Source: Cytobacillus massiliigabonensis
GTDB taxonomy: Bacteria > Bacillota > Bacilli > Bacillales > Cytobacillaceae
NCBI RefSeq assembly: GCF_900199725.1
Contig: NZ_LT904903.1
Location: 725,850 to 789,849 of the forward strand
DNA: 64,000 bases
Reading direction: 5' to 3'
Each line of letters starts with the position of its first letter. The stretch's first letter is position 1. The translations under genes were made by a program, and so were the position numbers. Of this stretch, positions 1 through 8,019 are shown piece after piece. The notes beneath the pieces are model-generated. The model saw nothing but the letters and a program-made list of their open reading frames with translations. It was not told where the DNA came from and ran no database searches.

Positions 1-410
1 GTAAAAAGTCCTTCATCAAGGTTATGAAGTCTCGATCATGTCCGGATAGCTTGTAAAAAGTCCCTCATCAAGGTTATGAAAGTCCAATCATGTCCGGTTA
101 GCTTGTAAAGAGTTCTTTATCAAGGAAATGAAAGCCCGAATTCGGTGGGATAGCTTGAAAAGAGTCCATCATCAAGGTTATGAAGGCCAATTCATGTTCG
201 AATACTAGTAAAAAGTCCTTCATCAAGGTTATGAAGTCCCGATCATGTCCGGATAGCTTGTAAAAAGTCCTTCATCAAGGTTATGAAGTCTCGATCATGT
301 CCGGATAGCTTGTAAAAAGTCCTTTTATCAAGGTTATGAAGTCCCGATCATGTCCGGTTAGCCTGTAAAGAGTCTTTCATCAAGGGAATGAAAGCATGTA
401 GATCATCATA
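1..410. repeat. Left tandem array of 52-bp hairpin repeats (truncated by window edge)
   Basis: Eight head-to-tail units start at 1, 53, 105, 157, 208, 260, 312 and 365. Most are exactly 52 bp; one is 51 and one is 53, and the last is degenerate. Each carries the arms TTCAT and ATGAA around a short loop (TTCATCAAGGTTATGAA), then a TCCCGATCATGTCC segment and an A-rich joint. No unit reads as protein in a stable frame because 52 is not a multiple of 3. The array begins at base 1, so it continues outside the window. It lies beyond the 3' end of queT. The core resembles the large array at 52.9-57.3 kb. Confidence 0.93.
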
Positions 411-544
411 GCAAATAAAGAATAATCCATTCTAGTTTAGTATAAATTACCTCTTACACGTCTATTTTAAAAAAGAAAAATATCAAATTGTAAAACATTT
501 ACTCGATTGCTATCATATTAAGCTGCATGGTAATTATGCTTTAT

Positions 545-590
545 AAATAAAAAATAGCATGTGAAATTTTTTAAGATTTCACATGCTATA
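545..590 (-). terminator. Intrinsic terminator of queT
   Basis: A 14-bp perfect stem (554-567 with 576-589) and an 8-nt loop are followed on the minus strand by a T-rich run. It sits just past the queT stop codon. Confidence 0.85.
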
Positions 591-600
591 TAATGAGTTT

Positions 601-1086
601 TTATATTAATTTCTCAAATTTCACTCGTTTGTTTAATGCATACATTAATGGAATTCCTACGGCCATGACAACAAACTCACCAATGGCAGTTGTGACCCAA
701 GTAAATCCGAATGGCAGCCCGAAAGCTAAGTTAAGTTCAAGCGCGATGATCCACATCATAAAAGTAAAGACGACAGTATTTACAACCATTCGAACCCAGA
801 TGTTCTTAATATAACGGCAGCAAACAATCGTGATTAATAATGAAATTAACGAATGTCCGACTCCGAAAATAAGATCATATGCTTTCATTGGTGAAAATAA
901 CAAATTGGTCAAAAATACACCTAGAATCATTCCGTAAATATATTTCTTATTGAAGACCACTAGATGATTGAACATTTCGGATACCCGAAATTGGACTGCC
1001 GTAAACCCAAAGGGCTGGATGAGCATGGAAACAGCAATATATAAAGCTGCTAAAATTCCATTACCTACAATTGTTTTCACATTCAT
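601..1086 (-). CDS. queT: QueT-type ECF transporter substrate-binding membrane subunit (queuosine precursor uptake)
   Basis: A 161-residue, almost wholly hydrophobic protein with about five or six membrane segments. The N-terminal half has the family-typical run PFGFTAVQFRVSEMFNHL near residues 25-42, where QueT proteins carry the FRVSE motif. QueT proteins are S-components of energy-coupling-factor transporters that import a queuosine precursor such as preQ1 or preQ0. Its ECF ATPase and T subunits are not nearby, so it presumably shares the common module. The leader carries a preQ1-I riboswitch, which independently supports the assignment. The ATG follows the riboswitch's own CTAAGGAG segment. 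Length is normal for the family. Confidence 0.9.
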   Translation of the reverse strand: MNVKTIVGNGILAALYIAVSMLIQPFGFTAVQFRVSEMFNHLVVFNKKYIYGMILGVFLTNLLFSPMKAYDLIFGVGHSLISLLITIVCCRYIKNIWVRMVVNTVVFTFMMWIIALELNLAFGLPFGFTWVTTAIGEFVVMAVGIPLMYALNKRVKFEKLI

Positions 1087-1096
1087 AATCTATTCT

Positions 1097-1136
1097 CTCC
1101 TTAGTTTTTTTTCGTGGGAGGTTCTCGAACCACGTG
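1097..1136 (-). promoter_or_regulatory. preQ1-I riboswitch in front of queT
   Basis: Read on the minus strand, a CGTGG/CCACG P1 stem encloses a short loop (TTCGAGAACCTC) and is followed by an A-rich tail ending AAAACTAAGGAG. This is the compact preQ1 class I layout, in which the A-rich tail folds back on the loop. The tail contains the Shine-Dalgarno sequence of queT, so binding of preQ1 would be expected to hide the ribosome binding site and shut off translation of the importer. Confidence 0.88.
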
Positions 1137-1295
1137 AGCATCGCTCAAAGAATTTAATTTTACTGTAAAGGAACTAATTTGTCAATTTACTAAAATAGCA
1201 GGGTTTTTCTACAACTTCCTACAAAAGACCCTTTCGCTTGACATTTCAGTAAATAAGTATTATTTTAAATATAATGAAAATTCAATATGAGCGGA

Positions 1296-1522
1296 TGACT
1301 TTTGTGGGAGAGTGCATTGCTATAGGCCACCGAAGGGGCAAGTTCCGAAAAGACCCTTGGAACAAATCTCTCAGGTAGAAGAACCACAATTAGGACGCAT
1401 CTCTGGAGAGCTCGTATACATTTGTACGGCACCAAAGGGGACCCATTAATGGGATGAAACTCTCAGGTACAAAGGACAGGGAAGGGTAGAGATTACTACA
1501 CCTTTTCTGTCCTTTTTTATAG
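1296..1522 (+). promoter_or_regulatory. Tandem glycine riboswitch with terminator
   Basis: Two consecutive glycine aptamers are visible: the first has GTGGGAGAG, GCCACCGAAGGGGCAA and AATCTCTCAGGTA; the second has CTCTGGAGAG, GGCACCAAAGGGGAC and AAACTCTCAGGTACAAAGGACAGG. The last segment AAAGGACAG (about 1471-1479) can instead pair with CTGTCCTTTT (1507-1516) to form a terminator followed by T residues, so glycine binding to the second aptamer would favour readthrough. Known targets are gcv genes and amino-acid symporters. The next gene here is a short FbpB-like gene, which is unexpected. Confidence 0.92.
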
Positions 1523-1586
1523 TATAAGCGTTTAGTAATTAAATGAATTTTCCTTACGAATGCAGCATGAGGGAGGAGATGTAGAG

Positions 1587-1730
1587 ATGACTAGGAAAAG
1601 AATGACGTTATCCAATCTGATTAGAAATAATAAAGAAGAGCTTTTAAGGGATCGTGAACAGCTTGAGAAAATTGAAAAACGGATTGATGACAAATATATG
1701 AAAAGAAAAAAAGAAGCTAAGGCAATTTAG
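1587..1730 (+). CDS. fbpB: FbpB-like small basic protein
   Basis: A 47-residue basic protein starting MTRKRMTLSNLIRNNKEEL with a long Lys/Glu/Arg-rich helix after it. The layout matches the FbpB family (small basic proteins that in Bacillus subtilis belong to the iron-sparing response and work with the small RNA FsrA, proposed as RNA helpers). The ATG follows GGGAGGAGATGTAG, a strong ribosome binding site. It lies 65 bp beyond the glycine riboswitch terminator and upstream of the Mn2+ riboswitch. No convincing Fur box was seen. Family assignment is from sequence resemblance of a very short protein, so function is an inference. Confidence 0.72.
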   Translation: MTRKRMTLSNLIRNNKEELLRDREQLEKIEKRIDDKYMKRKKEAKAI

Positions 1731-1784
1731 GTAACTTCCTAACAATCATTCAATAAAAATTCAAACTCAAGAATAATAATTTTG

Positions 1785-1826
1785 TTGACAATATAACAGC
1801 AGGTTGATTACAATAATAGTAATCAA
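1785..1826 (+). promoter_or_regulatory. Promoter with 8-bp dyad ahead of the Mn2+ riboswitch
   Basis: TTGACA at 1785-1790 is followed after 18 bp by TACAAT (1809-1814). A perfect inverted repeat, TTGATTAC (1804-1811) N7 GTAATCAA (1819-1826), overlaps the -10 and the likely start site, the usual place for a repressor operator. The regulator is not identified; the sequence is not a clear Fur, PerR or MntR box. Confidence 0.5.
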
Positions 1827-1840
1827 TCAAATAGTAACTC

Positions 1841-1956
1841 CTAAAGGGGAGTAGCTTTTACAGCAAAGTCGTCATTTCAGAGTGATTAACTCTCGGCTTT
1901 GTTGGCAACATACACGTTGTTAGCAAGACCTTTACCAATTTTAGGTAAGGGTCTTT
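1841..1956 (+). promoter_or_regulatory. yybP-ykoY (Mn2+) riboswitch with first terminator
   Basis: The element has the family signature: AAAGGGGAGTAGCTTTTACA near the 5' end, then GCAAAGTCGTCATTTCAGAG and the paired CGGCTTTGTTGGCAACA. It is followed by AAGACCTTTACC (1925-1936) pairing with GGTAAGGGTCTTT (1943-1955) and a T run. This class senses Mn2+ and turns on exporters and TerC-type proteins. The gene downstream is a TerC/YkoY protein, as known elsewhere. Confidence 0.92.
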
Positions 1957-1968
1957 ATTGTTTTTTTA

Positions 1969-2000
1969 GGGCCTTTACCATTGTGGTAAAGGCTTTTTCT
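1969..2000 (+). terminator. Second hairpin/terminator in the ykoY leader
   Basis: GCCTTTACCA pairs perfectly with TGGTAAAGGC (1984-1993) around a 3-nt loop and is followed by TTTTT. It lies only 13 bp after the riboswitch's own terminator and shares its CCTTTACC arm, so it looks like a duplicated terminator. Confidence 0.75.
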
Positions 2001-2067
2001 GTTTTTGACAAAGCCTCTTCCACTTACTTATTTGATTAAATATCTATTTTGGAAGGATGATGTTTTC

Positions 2068-2841
2068 ATGGAACTAGCAATTTTACTAGAATACGGTGGA
2101 GTATTATTATTATTAATTGCGCTGGAGGGGCTTTTGGCAGCAGATAATGCATTGGTTTTAGCGATTATGGTTAAGCACCTGCCGGAAGAGGAACGAAGGA
2201 AAGCATTATTTTATGGGCTTGCAGGCGCATTTGTCTTTCGATTTGGTTCCTTATTTGCCATTTCATTCCTCGTTGATGTTTGGCAAGTTCAAGCGATCGG
2301 AGCGCTTTACTTGCTGTTTATTGCCGTCAATCATATTTTTAGAAAAGTAATAATCAAAAAAGGAGAAGAAAAGGCAACCATTGAGAAGGGAAAGAAAAAA
2401 GCAGGTTTTTGGATGACAGTTTTTAAGGTGGAATTAGCGGATATCGCCTTTGCGGTTGATTCTATACTTGCAGCAGTCGCATTAGCCATTGCTCTTCCAG
2501 ATTCAGGGCTGCCGAATATTGGCGGACTAGATGGAGGAAAGTTTCTAGTCATCTTCGCCGGAGGTTTCATTGGATTAATTATTATGCGCTACGCTGCAAA
2601 CTTTTTTGTTAAATTACTTCATGCAAGACCGGGCTTGGAAATTGCAGCTTTCCTCATCGTCGGATGGGTTGGGGTGAAATTATCGGTTTATACACTTTCA
2701 CACCCTGCGTTATCTGTGCTTCCAGAAGGCTTTGCAAAGTCGCCAGAATGGAAAATTACCTTCTATGCAGTATTAATTTTGATTGCGATTGGCGGCTGGT
2801 TTTTATCAAAGAAGAAAAAAGAAACTTCTGTTAAAGAATAA
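2068..2841 (+). CDS. ykoY: TerC/YkoY-family integral membrane protein
   Basis: A 257-residue protein with about seven membrane segments. TerC-family signatures are visible: EGLLAADNALVLAIMVKHLP near residues 14-33 and ELADIAFAVDSILAAVALA near residues 119-137; the paired acidic residues in these helices are thought to bind metal. YkoY-type proteins in B. subtilis have been linked to Mn2+ handling and metalation of secreted enzymes, which fits the Mn2+ riboswitch upstream. The ATG at 2068 has GGAAGG 11 bp before it; an in-frame TTG at 2005 lies in the terminator tail and is unlikely. A terminator follows. Confidence 0.9.
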   Translation: MELAILLEYGGVLLLLIALEGLLAADNALVLAIMVKHLPEEERRKALFYGLAGAFVFRFGSLFAISFLVDVWQVQAIGALYLLFIAVNHIFRKVIIKKGEEKATIEKGKKKAGFWMTVFKVELADIAFAVDSILAAVALAIALPDSGLPNIGGLDGGKFLVIFAGGFIGLIIMRYAANFFVKLLHARPGLEIAAFLIVGWVGVKLSVYTLSHPALSVLPEGFAKSPEWKITFYAVLILIAIGGWFLSKKKKETSVKE

Positions 2842-2880
2842 AATAGTTTTACAATGTAGCTCCTGATTTTCACAGCCTAG

Positions 2881-2937
2881 AAAAAACCGGAAAATGGTAT
2901 AATCAACTTATATAAAAATACCTTTTTCGGTTTTTTT
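2881..2937 (+). terminator. Terminator of ykoY
   Basis: ACCGGAAAATGGTAT pairs with ATACCTTTTTCGGT over about 14 positions, followed by a T run. Confidence 0.8.
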
Positions 2938-2960
2938 GAAAGATAAGAAAGCATAACTTT

Positions 2961-3245
2961 GGTGCTAGAGAATTGTCTAGCACAAGCGTCCTATCGCCTA
3001 TCAAACTTCAGGTACCCTCCCAACGATAAGTCATCAACGGTTCGCTCACGCTCACCGTGTTTCCTTTATCTCAGTTATTAAAAGGCGAGGCGACTGTTTA
3101 GCCCCGACAAGCATAAGATGGACTGAGGCGTGGCGTATTTTGCCACAGAGCAGTACATCTTATGACCTCGAGGGGCAAGGAGACGCAGCTAGATTACGGA
3201 GACCTTCTGCGTTTGTACGGCGATGATCAAGGCGCATCCGCTTTT
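2961..3245. repeat. Interspersed repeat-like element running into the exporter leader
   Basis: A stretch of non-coding DNA of a different character (richer in GC). It has an opening inverted repeat (GTGCTAG 2962-2968, CTAGCAC 2977-2983), an internal long hairpin (GCCCC plus GCATAAGATG at 3101-3120 with CATCTTATG plus GGGGC at 3156-3176), several GGCG/CGCC words, and a right end reading GGCGCATCCGCTTTT. From memory, similar GTCTAG...AGCGCC / GGCGC...CGCTTTT elements are scattered between genes of many Bacillus genomes. No transposase or clear target duplication is visible, so its mobility is an inference. Confidence 0.5.
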
Positions 3246-3278
3246 CTTATTAGTGAAATAGTTAGGCAGGGGAAAAAC

Positions 3279-5024
3279 ATGCAGGCATTAAAAGCGTTAT
3301 TGTCTTTTATGAGGCCCTATTGGCTGTTTGCTATATTAGGGCCATTTTTTATGTTTGTGGAAGTGGCAATGGATTTGATTCAGCCGACATTGATGCAGCA
3401 TATTATTGATGATGGAATAGCCAATAATAACACTGGTTATACAGTCAAAATGGGTCTTTTCATGGTTGGAGCAGCAATCATCGGTCTTGCGGGAGGAATA
3501 GGATGCTCGATATATAGCACGAGGGCTGCTGTTCATTTTGCTGCAGACATGAGAAGGGATGTTTTTCAAAGGATTGAGCAGTTTTCAAGCAGAAATATTG
3601 ATGCATTTGGCACAGGAAAGCTAATCACCATTGTCACCAATGATATTTCGTCTCTGCAAAGAGCGGTTATGATGACCCTGAAAATTTTTGTGAGAGGCCC
3701 GCTTCTTTTTATCGGCAGTATTATTATTGTCTTTTTTACAGCGCGGGAGCTATTTCCGATTCTTGCAGCTGTTGTTCCAATCCTAATCTTCGTTATTATT
3801 CTATTTACGAAGAAGTCAGGTGCCTTATTTAAAAAGGTACAGGAAGCCATTGATAAAGTAAATACGAGATTGCAAGAAAATCTGGCAGGGATGAGAGTAG
3901 TAAAAGCATTTGGCAGACAGGCATTTGAGAAGCAAAAGTTTGCCAATGCAAATAATGAGCTGACGAGGGTGAATATTTCTGCGGAGCAGTTAATAGCTTT
4001 ATTAATGCCGATTTTGCTCTTTTTAGTCAATATGGGAATCATTGCAGCTCTTTGGATGGGTGTCATAAAAGTAAATAATGGCTCCATTCAGGTAGGTGTC
4101 ATTCTCGCGTTTATTAACTATTTAAATATTATTTTGAATGGCTTAATGTCAAGCAGTAATGTGCTCATGCAAATTACGAGAGCCTTTCCATCTGCAGAAA
4201 GGGTTCAAGAGGTGCTTGGCATGGAATTAGACATTAAAGAGCCAAGTGATCCGTATGCTCCTGAAAAAATTGCCGGAGATGTTGAGTTCCGCCATGTGAG
4301 TTACAGCTATAGCAAAAATGGAGAATACGTATTAAAGAACATTTCATTCCAGGTGAGTAATGGACAAACATTGGGCATAATCGGGTCAACGGGAAGCGGC
4401 AAGTCCACGCTGACAAAGCTTATTCCAAGGCTTTATGATGTAGACAAAGGCAGTATTCTGATTGATGGAAAGGACATTAAAACATATAAGCTGCAGACTC
4501 TTCGAGAGGCAATCGGTGTTGTTTCGCAAAAAGCGATTTTATTTTCCGGAAGTATAGAAGAGAATTTGCATTATGGAAAGGAACATGCAAAAGCAGAAGA
4601 ATTAAATCAAGCAGCTGAGAATGCCTGTGCAAGAGAGTTTATAAAGAAACTTGATGATGGCTATAACCATTCATTAACACAAGGCGCAACGAATCTTTCG
4701 GGAGGGCAAAAACAAAGACTCTCTATTGCAAGGGCGTTTATTAGGAAGCCATCTATTTTGATTCTTGATGATTCTACCTCAGCAGTTGATGCAGTCTCGG
4801 AGTCTGCCATTCAGAGCGCATTAAAGCAAGAATATGCAGAGTCGACCAAGATCATTATTTCATCAAAAATCTCTTCAATAAAAGACGCAGATCAAATCAT
4901 TGTTATAGATGATGGAGAGATTGCAGGAATGGGCACCCATCAGGAGCTTCTTGCATCAAATATGATTTATCGGGAAATTTTTGTAACGCAAGGAGGGGTG
5001 CTTAGTGAGTATGCAAAAAGGTAG
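3279..5024 (+). CDS. Heterodimeric ABC exporter, half-transporter with degenerate nucleotide site
   Basis: A 581-residue half-transporter: six membrane helices (about 1-300) then an ATPase domain. Visible motifs: Walker A GSTGSGKST, signature LSGGQ, Walker B LILDDSTSAVD. The catalytic Glu after Walker B is Asp, and the switch histidine is replaced (IIISSKISSI instead of the usual AHRLST), so its own site should be non-catalytic. That is typical for one partner of heterodimers such as YfiB/YfiC, BmrC/BmrD or TM287/288. The downstream gene, overlapping by 20 bp, is the partner. The ATG at 3279 follows GGCAGGGGAAAA; upstream in-frame ATG codons from 3162 fall inside the repeat-like element. Substrate unknown, probably a drug or lipid. 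Confidence 0.9.
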   Translation: MQALKALLSFMRPYWLFAILGPFFMFVEVAMDLIQPTLMQHIIDDGIANNNTGYTVKMGLFMVGAAIIGLAGGIGCSIYSTRAAVHFAADMRRDVFQRIEQFSSRNIDAFGTGKLITIVTNDISSLQRAVMMTLKIFVRGPLLFIGSIIIVFFTARELFPILAAVVPILIFVIILFTKKSGALFKKVQEAIDKVNTRLQENLAGMRVVKAFGRQAFEKQKFANANNELTRVNISAEQLIALLMPILLFLVNMGIIAALWMGVIKVNNGSIQVGVILAFINYLNIILNGLMSSSNVLMQITRAFPSAERVQEVLGMELDIKEPSDPYAPEKIAGDVEFRHVSYSYSKNGEYVLKNISFQVSNGQTLGIIGSTGSGKSTLTKLIPRLYDVDKGSILIDGKDIKTYKLQTLREAIGVVSQKAILFSGSIEENLHYGKEHAKAEELNQAAENACAREFIKKLDDGYNHSLTQGATNLSGGQKQRLSIARAFIRKPSILILDDSTSAVDAVSESAIQSALKQEYAESTKIIISSKISSIKDADQIIVIDDGEIAGMGTHQELLASNMIYREIFVTQGGVLSEYAKR

Positions 5025-6828
5025 CACTGCTCAAACAGAGAAATCGATTCGGTTTGGCAATGGTCCTGGAAGAATGAGCGGGCCAATCGTAAAGCCGAAG
5101 GACAGAAAAGGAACAATTAAAAGAATCTGGCAATATATGAAGAAACAAAAAACAGCGATGATTCTCGCGATAACGATGGTTCTCATTTCAACTGTGCTCG
5201 GGCTGCTGGGACCGCTGCTAATCGGGTTTATTATTGATCATTATATTATGCCAAAAGATATTAGCGGAACAATTCGTATGGCGGGACTGCTTGGAGTTGT
5301 TTATTTAGCTGCATCTCTGTTTACATGGCTCCAAACGTACATAATGGTCAATGTTTCTTTAAAAACGATTCAAATGCTAAGGCAGGATTTATTTAATCAC
5401 TTTCAGGCACTTTCATTGAAGTTTTTCGATAAGCGGGCTTACGGGGAATTAATGAGCCGGGTGACCAATGATATCGAGAATTTGAATAGTGCGTTGAGCC
5501 AAAGTGTCATTCAGATTTTTTCCTCTGTGCTGACTGTTGCTGGTGTGATGATTGCGATGCTGACGCTTAATTGGATGCTTGCACTTGTAACGCTGCTAGT
5601 CATTCCGCTGATGTTTTTTGCAACGAATAAAATTATTACATTCAGCAGCAGTAATTTTATTAAAAGGCAGCGAGATCTTGGGGATATGAATGGGACGGTA
5701 GAGGAATCAATCTCCGGTATTGAAGTCATTACTTTATTCGGGAAAGAAAAGGAAGTCTACAATAAATTTTCAGATGCAAATGAAAGATTGCGAAATTCTG
5801 CTATGATGGCTGATATTTCTTCGGGATTTCTAGGACCTGTCAATAACTTTATAAACAATCTAGGGCTAGGAATCGTAATTGCTGCAGGTGCATTGATGGC
5901 GATAAGCGGGATGACAACTATTGGGGTTCTTGCGTCATTTGTAACGTTTTCTCGGCAATTTTATAGACCGATCAATCAAATGTCTAACCTAATTAATACG
6001 TTTCAATCGGCAATTGCAGGTGCTGAACGCGTATTTGAAATAATGGATGAAATTCCTGATCTTAAGGACAGTGAACAGGCGATTGAAGCTGGCTCATTTA
6101 AAGGAGATGTAGCATTTTCAGGTGTTTCCTTTGGCTATGGAGGTCAAAAAAGTATTCTAAAAAATATCAGTCTTGAGGCTAAAGCTGGTCAAACAATTGC
6201 GCTAGTCGGTCCAACTGGCTCAGGCAAAACAACAATCATTAATCTTTTGTCACGTTTTTATGATGTGGAAACTGGTGAAATTTGCATTGATGGCAGAAAT
6301 ATTAAAGACTACAAAATTCAGTCCTTGCGTTCAAAGATAGGAATTGTCCTGCAGGATACGTATTTATTCTCAGGACCGATTATGGAAAATATCCGTTATG
6401 GAAGGCTTGATGCTGCCGATGAAGAAGTGATTCACGCGGCAAAGCTAGCGTCAGCACATGGGTTTATTAAACATTTGCCCGCTCGCTATGAAACTAGAAT
6501 CGAATCTGGCGGAACAAATTTAAGCCAGGGGCAAAAGCAGCTAATAGCCATCGCAAGAGCGATTTTAGCAGATTCAGATATTTTAATATTGGATGAGGCG
6601 ACATCAAGTATTGATACAAGGACAGAAATTGAAATTCAAAAAGGCATTAGTGCGCTCACGAAAGGAAAAACTAGCTTCATCATCGCCCATCGGTTAAAAA
6701 CGGTAGAAAATGCAGATATGATACTCGTTATCCGTGATGGGGAGATTGTGGAGAAGGGAAATCACGAGGAACTATTAGCCCTGCACGGATTTTATTATGA
6801 TATGTACAAGCTTCAGTTTGAAAACTAA
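5005..6828 (+). CDS. Heterodimeric ABC exporter, catalytic half-transporter
   Basis: A 607-residue partner of the preceding gene, starting at GTG 5005 six bases after AGGAGGGG and overlapping the upstream stop. After a basic N-terminal tail of about 40 residues come six membrane helices and an ATPase domain with Walker A GPTGSGKTT, signature LSQGQ, Walker B LILDEATSSID with the catalytic Glu, and the switch His in IIAHRLKTV. LSQGQ in this subunit faces the degenerate Walker site of the first subunit, so the pair has one full and one degenerate ATP site. Lengths resemble YfiB/YfiC of B. subtilis. A terminator follows. Confidence 0.9.
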   Translation: MSMQKGSTAQTEKSIRFGNGPGRMSGPIVKPKDRKGTIKRIWQYMKKQKTAMILAITMVLISTVLGLLGPLLIGFIIDHYIMPKDISGTIRMAGLLGVVYLAASLFTWLQTYIMVNVSLKTIQMLRQDLFNHFQALSLKFFDKRAYGELMSRVTNDIENLNSALSQSVIQIFSSVLTVAGVMIAMLTLNWMLALVTLLVIPLMFFATNKIITFSSSNFIKRQRDLGDMNGTVEESISGIEVITLFGKEKEVYNKFSDANERLRNSAMMADISSGFLGPVNNFINNLGLGIVIAAGALMAISGMTTIGVLASFVTFSRQFYRPINQMSNLINTFQSAIAGAERVFEIMDEIPDLKDSEQAIEAGSFKGDVAFSGVSFGYGGQKSILKNISLEAKAGQTIALVGPTGSGKTTIINLLSRFYDVETGEICIDGRNIKDYKIQSLRSKIGIVLQDTYLFSGPIMENIRYGRLDAADEEVIHAAKLASAHGFIKHLPARYETRIESGGTNLSQGQKQLIAIARAILADSDILILDEATSSIDTRTEIEIQKGISALTKGKTSFIIAHRLKTVENADMILVIRDGEIVEKGNHEELLALHGFYYDMYKLQFEN

Positions 6829-6837
6829 AGAATAGAG

Positions 6838-6870
6838 GGACTGTTCTTCAATGAAGAGCGGTCCTTTTTG
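6838..6870 (+). terminator. Terminator of the ABC exporter operon
   Basis: A 12-bp stem with one or two wobble pairs (GGACTGTTCTTC / GAAGAGCGGTCC) and a 3-nt loop, followed by TTTTT. Confidence 0.8.
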
Positions 6871-6990
6871 GGGATTGACCGGAAAATTAGTGAATTTGAC
6901 CGAAAAAATGAAAATCTGACCGGAATATGAAAGGAAGTGACCGAATAAATCAAAATCTGACTGAAATAAGGGTGAAAGTGATGAAATAAA
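6871..6990. repeat. Short degenerate tandem repeat with ~20.5-bp period (TGACCGAAAA)
   Basis: TGACCGGAA/TGACCGAAA-like words start at about 6876, 6897, 6917, 6938 and 6958, with a weaker copy near 6978. Spacing alternates 21, 20, 21, 20, about two helical turns. The region is non-coding and lies between the convergent ends of the exporter operon and citR. Confidence 0.65.
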
Positions 6991-7026
6991 ACAGAAAAAA
7001 GAAATATAGGTTCATATTTGCCTGAC

Positions 7027-7905
7027 CTAAAGCCGATAATTCATTAAAAACCTCATAAATTCCTTTTGCATGGAATGATTATATTTCATAATCGCATAAG
7101 TATGGGCTTCTGGCAGTGTAATAGTACTGCAGGGAACTTCCAGCAGCCACCCTTCTATTAATTCCCGTCTGACTGTTGAAACTGGCAAGAAAGAAACGCC
7201 CAATCCTTCAACGATAAATCTTTTAGTAATATGAATTTGAGAGACCTTCATCATTTTCACGGATGGGAACTTGTATTTTACTTCACGGCTTAGAATCTCC
7301 CAGTAGACGGGATGATTATCTGTTAGCAGATAATTTTTCAACAGCACTTCTTCTTCATCCAATGGTGGAGCGGATTCCGCATCCAATCCATCATGCTGGG
7401 CAATTAATTTCACTTCATCCTTAAACAAAACTTCGCAATATAATTCTGGATTCGTGCTATGAAGACAGGAAAGCCCAATATCAATTTCGTCATTTAGCAC
7501 AGCTTTTTCAATATCTAGGGATTCAAGAACCATTACTGAAATCTCTACATGAGGATGGATAGTCATATATTTTTTTAGAACAAACGGAAGGATGGTATCA
7601 GCGATCAATGGAGAGATAGCGAGCGATAGCTTTGAAGTATACCCCTGACTAAAGGATTGCAAATCCTCTATCCCCCTTTGGTATATCTCTATCAATTTTT
7701 CTGCATGTGGAATGTATCTCCTGCCCTCCTCTGTTAGTTTCATTTTTCTGCCTTCTCTTTCAAATAGCTGAACACCTAATTCTTTCTCGAGATTTTGAAT
7801 ATGAACGGTTACAGAAGGCTGTGAAATATATAATAATTCTGCTGTTCTTCTAAAATTGCCATTTTTAGCGGCAACTAAAAATGTATTGATCCAGCTAAAC
7901 TCCAA
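7027..7905 (-). CDS. citR: LysR-family regulator, CitR-like
   Basis: A 292-residue LysR-type regulator: winged helix-turn-helix in the first 60 residues (NFRRTAELLYISQPSVTVHI, then LEKELGVQLFEREGRKMKLT), followed by the two-lobed effector domain. It is divergent from a citA-type citrate synthase across a 114-bp AT-rich gap, the same arrangement as B. subtilis citR/citA, where CitR (291 residues) represses citA. Assignment rests on family, length and neighbourhood. The ATG is preceded by a good AAGGAGGG site. Confidence 0.85.
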   Translation of the reverse strand: MEFSWINTFLVAAKNGNFRRTAELLYISQPSVTVHIQNLEKELGVQLFEREGRKMKLTEEGRRYIPHAEKLIEIYQRGIEDLQSFSQGYTSKLSLAISPLIADTILPFVLKKYMTIHPHVEISVMVLESLDIEKAVLNDEIDIGLSCLHSTNPELYCEVLFKDEVKLIAQHDGLDAESAPPLDEEEVLLKNYLLTDNHPVYWEILSREVKYKFPSVKMMKVSQIHITKRFIVEGLGVSFLPVSTVRRELIEGWLLEVPCSTITLPEAHTYAIMKYNHSMQKEFMRFLMNYRL

Positions 7906-8019
7906 CCGCTAACCCTCCTTTTGATTAAAAAAATAAATCAAAATATTTAAAAACATTTAATTTTTTTAATTATATTTATTTTATATAATTTACCTAAATA
8001 AGGAAAGGAGAAATGAAAA

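Noticed and set aside
968-1168. 66-residue plus-strand ORF
   Set aside because: It is antisense to the start of queT and its preQ1 riboswitch.
2005-2067. TTG start for the TerC protein
   Set aside because: It falls in the terminator tail; ATG 2068 has a proper ribosome binding site and family-like N-terminus.
3162-3278. N-terminal extension of the ABC exporter from ATG 3162
   Set aside because: The stretch lies in the interspersed element; the family start and a ribosome binding site are at 3279.
3279-5024. Pseudogene because of degenerate ATPase motifs
   Set aside because: The frame is intact and the changes are those expected in heterodimeric exporters.
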